A stretch of 7,624 nucleotides of DNA from positions 1 through 7,624 of the forward strand of contig JAIRQG010000011.1 of NCBI GenBank assembly GCA_031256615.1, read 5' to 3'. Below the pieces are notes generated by a model. The model ran no database searches and was not told the DNA's origin. It saw nothing but the letters and a program-made list of their open reading frames with translations. Position 1 is the first letter of the stretch, and every line of letters starts with the position of its first letter. The DNA comes from Candidatus Methanoplasma sp. Lineage in GTDB: Archaea; Thermoplasmatota; Thermoplasmata; Methanomassiliicoccales; Methanomethylophilaceae. The position numbers were made by a program, and so were the translations under genes. Positions 1-5,903 of the stretch are shown piece by piece.

Positions 1-111
1 TGTAAAACAGGTCTTCCATGTTACTTCTGCACCATCCAAATGGTAAAAGTGGTAATAAGAAAAGCATTGTAGATATTTGCAATCACTTTATCGCACATAC
101 AAATAATAAAT

Positions 112-122
112 AAAAAAAAAAA
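112..122 (-). terminator. T11 tract, possible second terminator
   Basis: On the minus strand this is an uninterrupted run of eleven T followed by more T-rich sequence. Archaeal transcription often stops at oligo-T tracts. A weak 4-bp stem (CTGA/TCAG, 128-131 with 141-144) lies just upstream in the minus-strand direction, and the larger hairpin 144-180 lies before that. It could be a backup terminator for ileS transcripts or the 3' end of a small RNA. The T run is seen directly; the function is inferred. Confidence 0.4.
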
Positions 123-143
123 CGCCTCTGAACAACATACTCA

Positions 144-180
144 GCTTAATTCAGGTCTCGGTGAGGCCCGAATTAAAAGC
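144..180. repeat. imperfect inverted repeat (hairpin) downstream of ileS
   Basis: TTAATTC at 146-152 pairs with GAATTAA at 170-176. Inside, a short extension closes with CTC (157-159) pairing GAG (163-165) around a three-base loop, with one mismatch and one wobble on either strand. The outer GC at 144-145 can pair with GC at 179-180 if two bases bulge. The fold is roughly equally possible in RNA from either strand, so direction cannot be decided. It may belong to a small RNA, a transcript 3' end or a protein-binding palindrome. Confidence 0.5.
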
Positions 181-188
181 ATATAAAG
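181..188 (+). promoter_or_regulatory. TATA-like element facing the ileS 3' end
   Basis: The sequence AAAAGCATATAAAG (175-188) resembles a purine-rich BRE followed by an archaeal TATA box on the plus strand. The ATG at 207 lies about 23 nt past the box centre, which is where a leaderless archaeal transcript would begin. The box is nearly symmetric, so a minus-strand promoter is also conceivable. Short AT-rich matches are common in AT-rich spacers, so confidence is low. Confidence 0.25.
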
Positions 189-235
189 TTAATGTGTTTA
201 ACAGAGATGAAACTGTTTCTGACTGAACAAGGTTT

Positions 236-266
236 AAAAAGAATTGAAATGAGGATTCTAATCCTC
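236..266 (-). terminator. ileS transcription terminator
   Basis: Three bases after the ileS stop codon, GAGGAT (251-256) and ATCCTC (261-266) form a perfect 6-bp stem with a TCTA loop. On the minus strand this is followed by an AT-rich stretch and five T at 236-240. The position directly behind the stop and the hairpin-plus-T layout make a terminator for ileS likely, although archaea rely more on the T tract than on the hairpin. Confidence 0.55.
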
Positions 267-269
267 TGT

Positions 270-3221
270 TTACTGTTCAGCTGAGCTTATACCGATCACA
301 ATATCCTTTCCGGTCACGTCCCAGGTCTTTACCTCATCCCCTCCGGGGCTTTCCGTGAAGACTAGCTTTTTCGCTCTTACCTCAGATGAGATGTGCTCCA
401 TCCAACCTCCAAAAAGGTCGACCAGACGGGGTTCCGCGCTGACCTCGCAGTTGATGTACTGCTCGACGTTCAGCTTCATGTCCTTTCTCATCTGCTGTAT
501 CCTTCTGATCAGTTCTCTCGCGTAACCTTCTGCTTCTATCTCCGGAGTGACGTCGAAATCGATGAATATCTTTCCTCCGTCGAACTCCGCGCCTTCAAGG
601 CCCTTGACATCGCTGTCGGATGTGGTGTATCTGATCTTCTTTATGTTGCCCTGCTGCATCAGGACCTCTTCGAACACGGATATCGATTCATTGACGCCGC
701 TGTCGCCTTTGATGAATATCTGTTTCAGCGGCCATCTGAGCTTGCTTCCCATTTTCGCTCTCTCTGCAGCGACCACTTCGATAACGTTTTGGATGAGATA
801 CATGCTGCGTTCCAGATCCTCGTCGATAAGGGATTCGTCGCATGAGATCCAATCTTCCATGTGGACCGACGGTTTCGTGCCGCCCATGTGCTGATAGATC
901 TCTTCGGATATGTGAGGCGTGAACGGCGCCAGAAGCAGCGCGGTGCTCATTATCGAGCGGTGAAGCACGAAGTAGGACGCGATCTTGTCATCAAAGGAAT
1001 CGTTCTCCTCGCTCCAGCTCCTGTCCCTGACCAGGCGCACATACCAGCGGGACAGATCTTCCATGATGTAGTCCTCAAGAGCCCTTGCCACTTTGTGGAG
1101 TTCTCTTGACTCAAGGCCCTGCGTGACCGCTTTCTTTACTTTTTCGGTCCTTGAAAGCATCCATCTGTCCTCATCCCTCATGCTCCCGCTTACATTTTCA
1201 AGCGTATGGGAGGTCGGGTCGTAGTTGTCTATGTTCATATATGTGGATGCGAAATTCACAACATTCCAGTATGTGTTGAGTATCTTTCTCGCATTCTTCG
1301 GTCCATCCTTCTGGAACGCTGTGTCCTCCCACGGCGCGTTCGCTTTTATCAGATACAGCCTTAGAGAATCCGCCCCGATCTCGTTTATTATCTCCATCGG
1401 TTCTATGACATTGCCCAGGGATTTCGACATCTTCTGCCCTTTCGGATCAAGCACCCATCCGTGCATCATGACCTCATCGTAAGGCGCGCGGTCGAATGAC
1501 ACAACGCCGGCTCCGAGCTGGGTGTAGAACCATCCCCTTGTCTGGTCATGCGCTTCTATGATGAATCTTCCGAACCCCCATTCATCAAACCCTTCTTTCT
1601 TTGCCGGATAGTTGAACTGGGCCCATGCCGCTACTCCGGAGTCGAACCATACATCGAGGACGTCCTTTACCCTGTGCATCGTTGACCCGCATTTTTTGCA
1701 TTTGAAGGTGACCTCATCGATCCACGGTCTGTGGGTGTCCATCCCGTCCTTATATCCGTTCCCTTCGTGCAGGTCCTTGTATTGCCCGACGACATGCGTC
1801 TCTCCGCATGTGCACTCCCAGACCGGCATCGGTATCCCCCAGTATCTCTGACGGGATACGCACCACTCTCTCGCGCCTTCGACCCAGTTCCTTTCTCTGG
1901 ACTCCCCCGCCCAGTCCGGTATCCATTTCACACGGTCTATCTCATCCAGCATCTGGCCCTTTGCCTCAGGCACATCGATGAACCATTGGCGGGTGTTCCT
2001 GTATATGATCGGGGTCTTGCACCTCCAGCAGTGACCGTATCTGTGTTTTATCCGGTCGGAGTTGAAAAGCACTCCTTTTCCATTCAGATATTTGATGAGG
2101 TCCTCGTTTGACGCCCTTACCTTTTTATCGGTCATCATCGGGAACTCTTCCGTGAATCTTCCGGATTCCCCTACGGGGCAGAACGGCTCTATGCTGTATT
2201 TCTTTCCTGTTTCGTAATCATCCGGACCGAATCCGGGCGCTGTGTGTACGAGACCTGTATTGTCTTTTTCAACATAATCTGCGTTCAGGACCTTGAATGT
2301 CCACTTGCTTCTTATGAGATGGGCGGGGCTGATGTCGAACGGCGGTATGTACTCCAGGCCTTCAAGTTCCTTTCCGGTCATGCTTTCGATAACTTCGAAT
2401 TTATCGTAGCCTCCCTTCTTCGAAACGTACTCCGCCTGAGAGAGCATGCATATCACGGTCTCCTCTTTCTTATCCCCGATAAGTCTGATCTTCGCATATT
2501 CGCAATTGGGGTGGGCGGCAACGGCCATGTTGGACGGGAGCGTCCACGGCGTTGTCGTCCATATGATGAGAGATACATTGTTATCTTTCGCGAGAGGGAA
2601 TCTTACCATTACCGACGGGTCAAGCTCATCCCAATACTCGATCTCCGCCTCGGCGAGGGCTGTCTCGCATCTCGGACACCACGTCACCACTTTGCTGGAC
2701 GGTCTGAGCAAACCTTTCTCATATGCACGGCTGACGGTCCACCATGCAGATTCCATGTAATCGAGTTTAAGCGTCTGGTACGGGTTGTCCCAGTCCATCC
2801 ATACTCCAAGCTGTTTGAACTGGACGGTCATGCTTTCTCTCAGGTCGTTGGCGAATTTCTTGCATGTATCGACGAACTTATCGATGCCGATCTCCTCGAT
2901 CTCCTTCTTTGAATGAACACCGATCTTCTTTTCGACCTGTACTTCGATGGGAAGACCGTGCATGTCGAACCCGGGCTGATCGCGGACATTGTAACCTTTC
3001 ATCCTGAGATACCTTATCATAATATCCTTCAGGGTCTTGTTCATCGCCGTCCCGAGATGAATTGACCCCGTAGTATAAGGCGGGCCGTCGAGGAAATGGA
3101 ATCTCTCTCCTCCGGATCTCAGTTCTTTGGTCTTCTCGTATGCATTGCTGGAGACCCAAAAATCCTGGATCTCCTTCTCGATAGTTGGCGCATCATAATT
3201 CGCGCGGACCTGCTTTATCAT
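270..3221 (-). CDS. ileS: isoleucyl-tRNA synthetase, archaeal type
   Basis: A cytosolic class I synthetase that charges tRNA-Ile with isoleucine using ATP and edits misactivated valine. With the ATG at 3221 the product has 983 residues, normal for the family. Visible landmarks are the HIGH-type motif HLGT at 55-58 in a PPYTTGSIHLGT context, the CP1 editing motifs WTTTPWT (221-227) and HTAPGFGPDD (326-335), Cys pairs at 182/185, 398/401, 470/472 and 508/511 that suggest zinc sites, DVWFDSG at 523-529 and KMSKS at 597-601. The C-terminal third is the anticodon-binding region. The frame is open 16 codons further up to a TTG at 3269, but the ATG is preferred because GAGG sits 7 nt before it and homologues start near this MIKQ. 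It lies 123 nt behind the DUF2207 gene and probably has its own promoter. ValRS was considered; the overall pattern fits IleRS better. Confidence 0.97.
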   Translation of the reverse strand: MIKQVRANYDAPTIEKEIQDFWVSSNAYEKTKELRSGGERFHFLDGPPYTTGSIHLGTAMNKTLKDIMIRYLRMKGYNVRDQPGFDMHGLPIEVQVEKKIGVHSKKEIEEIGIDKFVDTCKKFANDLRESMTVQFKQLGVWMDWDNPYQTLKLDYMESAWWTVSRAYEKGLLRPSSKVVTWCPRCETALAEAEIEYWDELDPSVMVRFPLAKDNNVSLIIWTTTPWTLPSNMAVAAHPNCEYAKIRLIGDKKEETVICMLSQAEYVSKKGGYDKFEVIESMTGKELEGLEYIPPFDISPAHLIRSKWTFKVLNADYVEKDNTGLVHTAPGFGPDDYETGKKYSIEPFCPVGESGRFTEEFPMMTDKKVRASNEDLIKYLNGKGVLFNSDRIKHRYGHCWRCKTPIIYRNTRQWFIDVPEAKGQMLDEIDRVKWIPDWAGESRERNWVEGAREWCVSRQRYWGIPMPVWECTCGETHVVGQYKDLHEGNGYKDGMDTHRPWIDEVTFKCKKCGSTMHRVKDVLDVWFDSGVAAWAQFNYPAKKEGFDEWGFGRFIIEAHDQTRGWFYTQLGAGVVSFDRAPYDEVMMHGWVLDPKGQKMSKSLGNVIEPMEIINEIGADSLRLYLIKANAPWEDTAFQKDGPKNARKILNTYWNVVNFASTYMNIDNYDPTSHTLENVSGSMRDEDRWMLSRTEKVKKAVTQGLESRELHKVARALEDYIMEDLSRWYVRLVRDRSWSEENDSFDDKIASYFVLHRSIMSTALLLAPFTPHISEEIYQHMGGTKPSVHMEDWISCDESLIDEDLERSMYLIQNVIEVVAAERAKMGSKLRWPLKQIFIKGDSGVNESISVFEEVLMQQGNIKKIRYTTSDSDVKGLEGAEFDGGKIFIDFDVTPEIEAEGYARELIRRIQQMRKDMKLNVEQYINCEVSAEPRLVDLFGGWMEHISSEVRAKKLVFTESPGGDEVKTWDVTGKDIVIGISSAEQ

Positions 3222-3228
3222 CGCTAAT

Positions 3229-3232
3229 CCTC
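3229..3232 (-). promoter_or_regulatory. ribosome binding site fixing the ileS start
   Basis: GAGG on the minus strand lies 7 nt before the ATG at 3221. No comparable SD is seen before the alternative in-frame TTG at 3269, so this site decides in favour of the shorter 983-residue product. Confidence 0.7.
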
Positions 3233-3236
3233 TTTT

Positions 3237-3257
3237 GCCGGGTATATCTTGCCCGGC
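3237..3257 (-). promoter_or_regulatory. hairpin in the ileS leader
   Basis: GCCGGG and CCCGGC form a perfect 6-bp, all-GC stem around a 9-nt loop. The stem ends 4 nt before the SD of ileS on the minus strand. It lies inside the TTG-extended reading frame but outside the preferred one, so the repeat probably acts as RNA structure or a DNA site rather than coding sequence. No T run follows it, so it is not an intrinsic terminator. Its role is unknown. Confidence 0.5.
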
Positions 3258-3280
3258 GGTAAGAGGCAATCCGCATTTCA

Positions 3281-3323
3281 GTTAAATAATTGCTGGCCGA
3301 AACCGAGGCAAATCGTATAAAAA
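3281..3323 (-). promoter_or_regulatory. candidate ileS promoter (two possible TATA boxes)
   Basis: Two archaeal TATA-like boxes are visible on the minus strand. TTTTTATA at 3316-3323 would give a leader of about 70 nt. TTATTTAA at 3282-3289 would give a leader of about 40 nt beginning next to the 3237-3257 hairpin. The first box overlaps the T-rich stretch behind the DUF2207 stop, which may also end that transcript. Which one is used cannot be told from sequence. Confidence 0.45.
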
Positions 3324-3344
3324 TACAATTTTTAGACCGATCTA
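3319..3344 (-). terminator. possible terminator of the lemA-DUF2207 operon
   Basis: Directly after the TAA stop of the DUF2207 gene, TAGA (3341-3344 read on the minus strand) and TCTA (3333-3336) can form a 4-bp stem with loop TCGG, followed by an AT-rich stretch ending in five T (3319-3323). The stem is short, so the T-rich run is the stronger argument. The same bases form part of the candidate ileS promoter. Confidence 0.35.
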
Positions 3345-5237
3345 TTACCTGTGTCCGCCGCCGCCCCCGCCGAACCCGCCGCCCCCGCCGCCGGTGGAGC
3401 CTCCGCCATGACCTCCGCCGCCCCCGCCCGCGTTGCTGCTGTATGCGGACAGCGGCACACTGTTGATCTTTGAGAAGCTGTCCGAGATGCTTCCGATGTG
3501 CGAGAAAGTGCCCAGATAAATGAGCGACGGAGGGTAAGTGCCAGCCTCACTGATCTGTCTCAAACGTACGTCGAGTTCTTTGACGACCTTGTCGGCCACT
3601 CCGAGAGCCGTCGCATATACCAGGTGCTGTTCCCAGAACGACAGTTCAAGCGCCCGTCTTTCTTTGATCAGGGTCATATCGGTGTAGAACCTTTTCAACG
3701 CCTGTATCTTTGCGTGCTCGTCCTCGCCGTTGACGGTAAGCGGTGTCTTGGCCTTATAATTGGCCAGTACGACTATTGCAATGAATGCCGCCATCATTGA
3801 CGCTCCTGCATAATCGAACATTTCGGTGAATGCCGATATCACAAAGTTGGCTACGGCAAGCGCTGCAACGACCGGGATCAGAACGAATTTCCACTTGCGG
3901 TTATTGTCCCCGAGTTCATCATCGGTGAACCTGTGGCCATTGAACTCTCTCTTATCGCTGTCGATAATGCGCAGGATTGTGCCGCCGCCGGACGCCGCTT
4001 CTCTGGACATCGATTCTTTGACCTGTTCCAGAGTGACCCTGTCCCCATTCATACCTGTGAAGATCATTTCGTGGACATTCCGTTCGAACTGCGTCATCTC
4101 CGCACCCCTGTTGAGGGAGACGAACACCATGTCTTTCTTCAGGCCTTCCTCTATTGCTATTATCTTCCGCAGAGCCAAATTCAGGATCGTGGCGGTCACT
4201 TTGTTGCCGATGGGGGCTCCGGTGGTGCTGTAATAGCGGCTCAGAGTGGCCGCTATGTTCGGTTTGAGGGCGGGGACCTCGCGCATATACGGTTGGTTGA
4301 AACGCGGTTTGTTGCGTTTGACCAGCTTTTTGCCAAAGATGACATAGATGATCGGGATCGGCACGATCAGGATCAATATCACCGGCTGGAACCTGCTCAG
4401 AAATATTGCCCTTTGCGTATCCTCATAATATTTTTGTTCCTCTGCGAGTATGGAGGCGAAGGTCTTGCCGGTCTTCACCGGCATGTTGAAGAGTGAGGCC
4501 TGCTCGTTTACGACACGTATCTCGAACATTGTGTAAGCCTGCAGCTTTGTGCTTTTAAAGGCCACATTTGCCGTATCGCCGATGAACTCGCAGTATCCAT
4601 TCGGGTCGCCGTGGAGGAATATCCGCGTTTTATCCTGTAAGGTGCCTGCGGGCATCTGCACGCTGACGGTCAGATCCTTCAGGTCCTCCCCGAAAGAAGT
4701 GAACACTTTGTAGTAAAGGTCAACGCAGTCCCTGTATTCGGTGACCGCGCCCGTGACCTCGGATTTGAATTCGATGAGATATTCCCCCGAGTACTCGCGG
4801 GGATAGAATGCATTTATTTCATAATCGGGGCTGAAGTTGTTGAGCCCTGCGTAGTACCATCGGCCGTGGGAGCCGTCGGGGTACATATTGGTCATACTCC
4901 GTCCCTGTTCGTATGTGGAGGCTTTGCTCATTGCCTGTCCGTCAATGGTCACTGAGATCACATTGATGTTGCCGCTCATGCTGGCAGATTTTGAAAGATA
5001 CATCTCGCCGCTTTCAATGCCCTTCCACTCGAACCAATATCTTTCTGTTTGAGTTATTTTACCATCTGTGCTTACCTCGATGCTTATGTCCGTTTTGTAG
5101 TGGTCGAACCCGATGTCGTATGTGTCTTCTTTGAAAGTGTCATACAGGCTGTACCCTACTAACGAGACGAACGCACCGACGAACACTAAGAAAAGGAGTA
5201 TTGGAACTACCCTTTCTTTGTTTAACCGTGCGCCCAT
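3345..5237 (-). CDS. DUF2207 (YciQ-like) membrane protein with glycine-rich tail
   Basis: A 630-residue predicted membrane protein of unknown function. In order: a hydrophobic N-terminal anchor or signal segment (about 10-31), an extracytoplasmic DUF2207-like domain rich in beta-forming sequence (about 35-280), a second membrane segment (about 284-304) followed by a basic KKLVKRNK stretch that indicates a cytosolic side, a soluble region, two closely spaced membrane segments (about 449-470 and 475-494), and a cytosolic part with the family-typical FWEQHLVYATALGVADK (534-550). Residues 604-630 are a low-complexity tail with 21 Gly out of 27, as is common in this family. The start at 5237 has a strong SD overlapping the lemA stop. 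A LemA gene 11 nt upstream is the usual partner of DUF2207 genes, supporting the call and suggesting a shared membrane role. The stop TAA is followed at once by an in-frame TAG. Confidence 0.88.
   Translation of the reverse strand: MGARLNKERVVPILLFLVFVGAFVSLVGYSLYDTFKEDTYDIGFDHYKTDISIEVSTDGKITQTERYWFEWKGIESGEMYLSKSASMSGNINVISVTIDGQAMSKASTYEQGRSMTNMYPDGSHGRWYYAGLNNFSPDYEINAFYPREYSGEYLIEFKSEVTGAVTEYRDCVDLYYKVFTSFGEDLKDLTVSVQMPAGTLQDKTRIFLHGDPNGYCEFIGDTANVAFKSTKLQAYTMFEIRVVNEQASLFNMPVKTGKTFASILAEEQKYYEDTQRAIFLSRFQPVILILIVPIPIIYVIFGKKLVKRNKPRFNQPYMREVPALKPNIAATLSRYYSTTGAPIGNKVTATILNLALRKIIAIEEGLKKDMVFVSLNRGAEMTQFERNVHEMIFTGMNGDRVTLEQVKESMSREAASGGGTILRIIDSDKREFNGHRFTDDELGDNNRKWKFVLIPVVAALAVANFVISAFTEMFDYAGASMMAAFIAIVVLANYKAKTPLTVNGEDEHAKIQALKRFYTDMTLIKERRALELSFWEQHLVYATALGVADKVVKELDVRLRQISEAGTYPPSLIYLGTFSHIGSISDSFSKINSVPLSAYSSNAGGGGGGHGGGSTGGGGGGFGGGGGGHR
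3348..3428 (-). repeat. GGN-codon tract encoding the glycine-rich tail
   Basis: This is an imperfect repeat of GGC/GGG/GGA codons at the very end of the DUF2207 gene. The coding strand is strongly G-rich, with several runs of three to five G separated by short spacers, and differs in composition from the rest of the gene. It is prone to slippage and could form G-rich RNA or DNA structures just before the stop codon. Confidence 0.8.
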
Positions 5238-5244
5238 CGGGTGT

Positions 5245-5250
5245 CTCCTC
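5245..5250 (-). promoter_or_regulatory. SD of the DUF2207 gene overlapping the lemA stop
   Basis: TGAGGAG on the minus strand contains both the lemA stop codon TGA and a GAGGAG ribosome binding site 7 nt before the ATG at 5237. This fixes the start and suggests that translation of the two genes is coupled. Confidence 0.75.
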
Positions 5251-5800
5251 AGAACTGTACTTTGATGTTCTGGATCTCTTCTTCCGGTGCATCAAAGAAC
5301 TCTGCCTTTTCGAAACGGAAAAGCGATGCCATAATGTTGCTGGGGAATACCATGATCGCTTTGTTGTACATCATGACGGAGTCATTGTAAAAGCTTCTCG
5401 ATATCGCAATGGCCTTCTCGAGCTCCACAAGCTCGTTCTGCAGATGCATGAAATTGATATTTGCCTTGAGTTCCGGGTACGACTCGCCAAGCGCGAAAAG
5501 CCGGCTGAGGGTCTGAGTGAGCTGGCTGTTCGCCTTTGCAAGTTCCTGTGCGCTTTTGGCAGAGTCTCCCATGCTGCGGGCAGCTATTACATTCTCAAGC
5601 GTTTCTTTCTCGTGCTTAGCATAGGCTTTCACCGTTTCGACGAGGTTCGGTACAAGGTCAAATCTTTTCTTGCATTGGATCTTTATTTGGCTGAAATTGT
5701 TCTCAACTTTCAGTTTTTTGCTTACAAAACTGTTATAAGACAGTATTGCCCAGAGCGCTACGAGCGCTAGTATAACAACGGCGATGTATGGCCAGATCAT
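5249..5800 (-). CDS. lemA: LemA family membrane protein
   Basis: A 183-residue protein of normal LemA length. It has one N-terminal membrane segment (about 3-21), a YN at 22-23, and then a helical bundle domain. Family signatures include KKRFDLVPNLVETVKAYAKHE (44-64), YPELKAN at 108-114, the long helix from LQNELVELEKAIAISRSFYN (120-139) through the YN at 145-146, and the late FPSNIMASLFRFEKAEFF (152-169). The LemA biochemical function is not established; the N-terminus is expected to be short, with the helical domain held next to the membrane. The ATG at 5800 has a strong GGAGGGG SD. The gene starts the two-gene lemA-DUF2207 unit and is separated from fen by 103 nt with a possible promoter. 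The family call is firm, the role is unknown. Confidence 0.93.
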   Translation of the reverse strand: MIWPYIAVVILALVALWAILSYNSFVSKKLKVENNFSQIKIQCKKRFDLVPNLVETVKAYAKHEKETLENVIAARSMGDSAKSAQELAKANSQLTQTLSRLFALGESYPELKANINFMHLQNELVELEKAIAISRSFYNDSVMMYNKAIMVFPSNIMASLFRFEKAEFFDAPEEEIQNIKVQF

Positions 5801-5803
5801 GTG

Positions 5804-5810
5804 CCCCTCC
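5804..5810 (-). promoter_or_regulatory. strong SD of lemA
   Basis: GGAGGGG lies on the minus strand with its GGAGG core 5 nt before the ATG at 5800. It confirms the lemA start and is the strongest SD in the window. Confidence 0.8.
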
Positions 5811-5830
5811 GCTATCGGATGTCAATGTTT

Positions 5831-5842
5831 ACTATACATAAC
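5831..5842 (-). promoter_or_regulatory. candidate lemA promoter
   Basis: The minus-strand sequence GTTATGTATAGT resembles an archaeal TATA box. Transcription starting about 25 nt downstream would begin near 5810, right at the lemA SD, giving a very short leader. The rest of the fen-lemA gap shows no clear terminator, so read-through from fen is also possible. Confidence 0.4.
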
Positions 5843-5849
5843 TTACGCA

Positions 5850-5866
5850 GCCGTATCCTGCCGTAT
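5850..5866. repeat. short direct repeat upstream of the lemA TATA box
   Basis: GCCGTAT occurs at 5850-5856 and again at 5860-5866, a spacing of 10 bp or about one helical turn. It lies just upstream of the candidate lemA TATA box (minus strand), a typical place for an activator site. A 7-bp repeat can arise by chance. Confidence 0.35.
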
Positions 5867-5903
5867 GACCGGCGGCCACCCGGGTTTCAATTCACACCAT
5901 AGT

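Larger units (their letters stand above)
1..235. other. AT-rich intergenic region, no supported gene
   Basis: This stretch is visibly richer in A and T than the genes that follow. It contains only very short open frames: 25 codons on the minus strand (21-98), 31 codons on the plus strand (18-113) and 25 codons on the plus strand (207-284). None has a recognisable product. The structured parts are an imperfect hairpin at 144-180, an A11 run on the plus strand at 112-122 and a TATA-like stretch at 181-188. I found no tRNA T-loop or anticodon arm and no C/D-box pair. A gene ending just outside the left edge cannot be excluded, because one plus-strand frame is open from base 1 to a TAG at 70-72. 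Confidence 0.6.

Noticed and set aside
21..98. 25-codon minus-strand ORF near the left edge
   Set aside because: It has no SD, no recognisable product and lies past the T11 tract; indistinguishable from chance.
18..113. 31-codon plus-strand ORF with a weak AGGT upstream
   Set aside because: It is short, AT-rich, runs into the poly-A tract and resembles no known protein.
112..180. C/D-box guide RNA
   Set aside because: CTGA occurs more than once on the minus strand, but no RTGATGA C box is present, so a guide RNA cannot be supported.
2244..2912. 222-codon plus-strand open frame antisense to ileS
   Set aside because: It lies wholly inside the well-supported ileS gene on the other strand and its product matches no family I recognise. 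Long antisense frames are expected from the codon bias of the real gene.
258..3233. Exact 10-bp direct repeat CTAATCCTCT flanking ileS (258-267 and 3224-3233)
   Set aside because: One copy is part of the SD region and the other part of the terminator stem; 10-bp matches are expected by chance in a window of this size, and nothing else suggests insertion.
3222..3269. TTG start giving IleRS 16 extra residues
   Set aside because: There is no good SD before the TTG, a good SD precedes the ATG at 3221, and the extra residues do not look like family sequence.
3933..4496. 187-codon plus-strand open frame antisense to the DUF2207 gene
   Set aside because: A shadow of the real minus-strand gene; composition and product look like antisense translation.
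5201..5770. 189-codon plus-strand open frame antisense to lemA
   Set aside because: It covers the clear LemA gene and the start of the DUF2207 gene on the other strand; no recognisable domain or SD.
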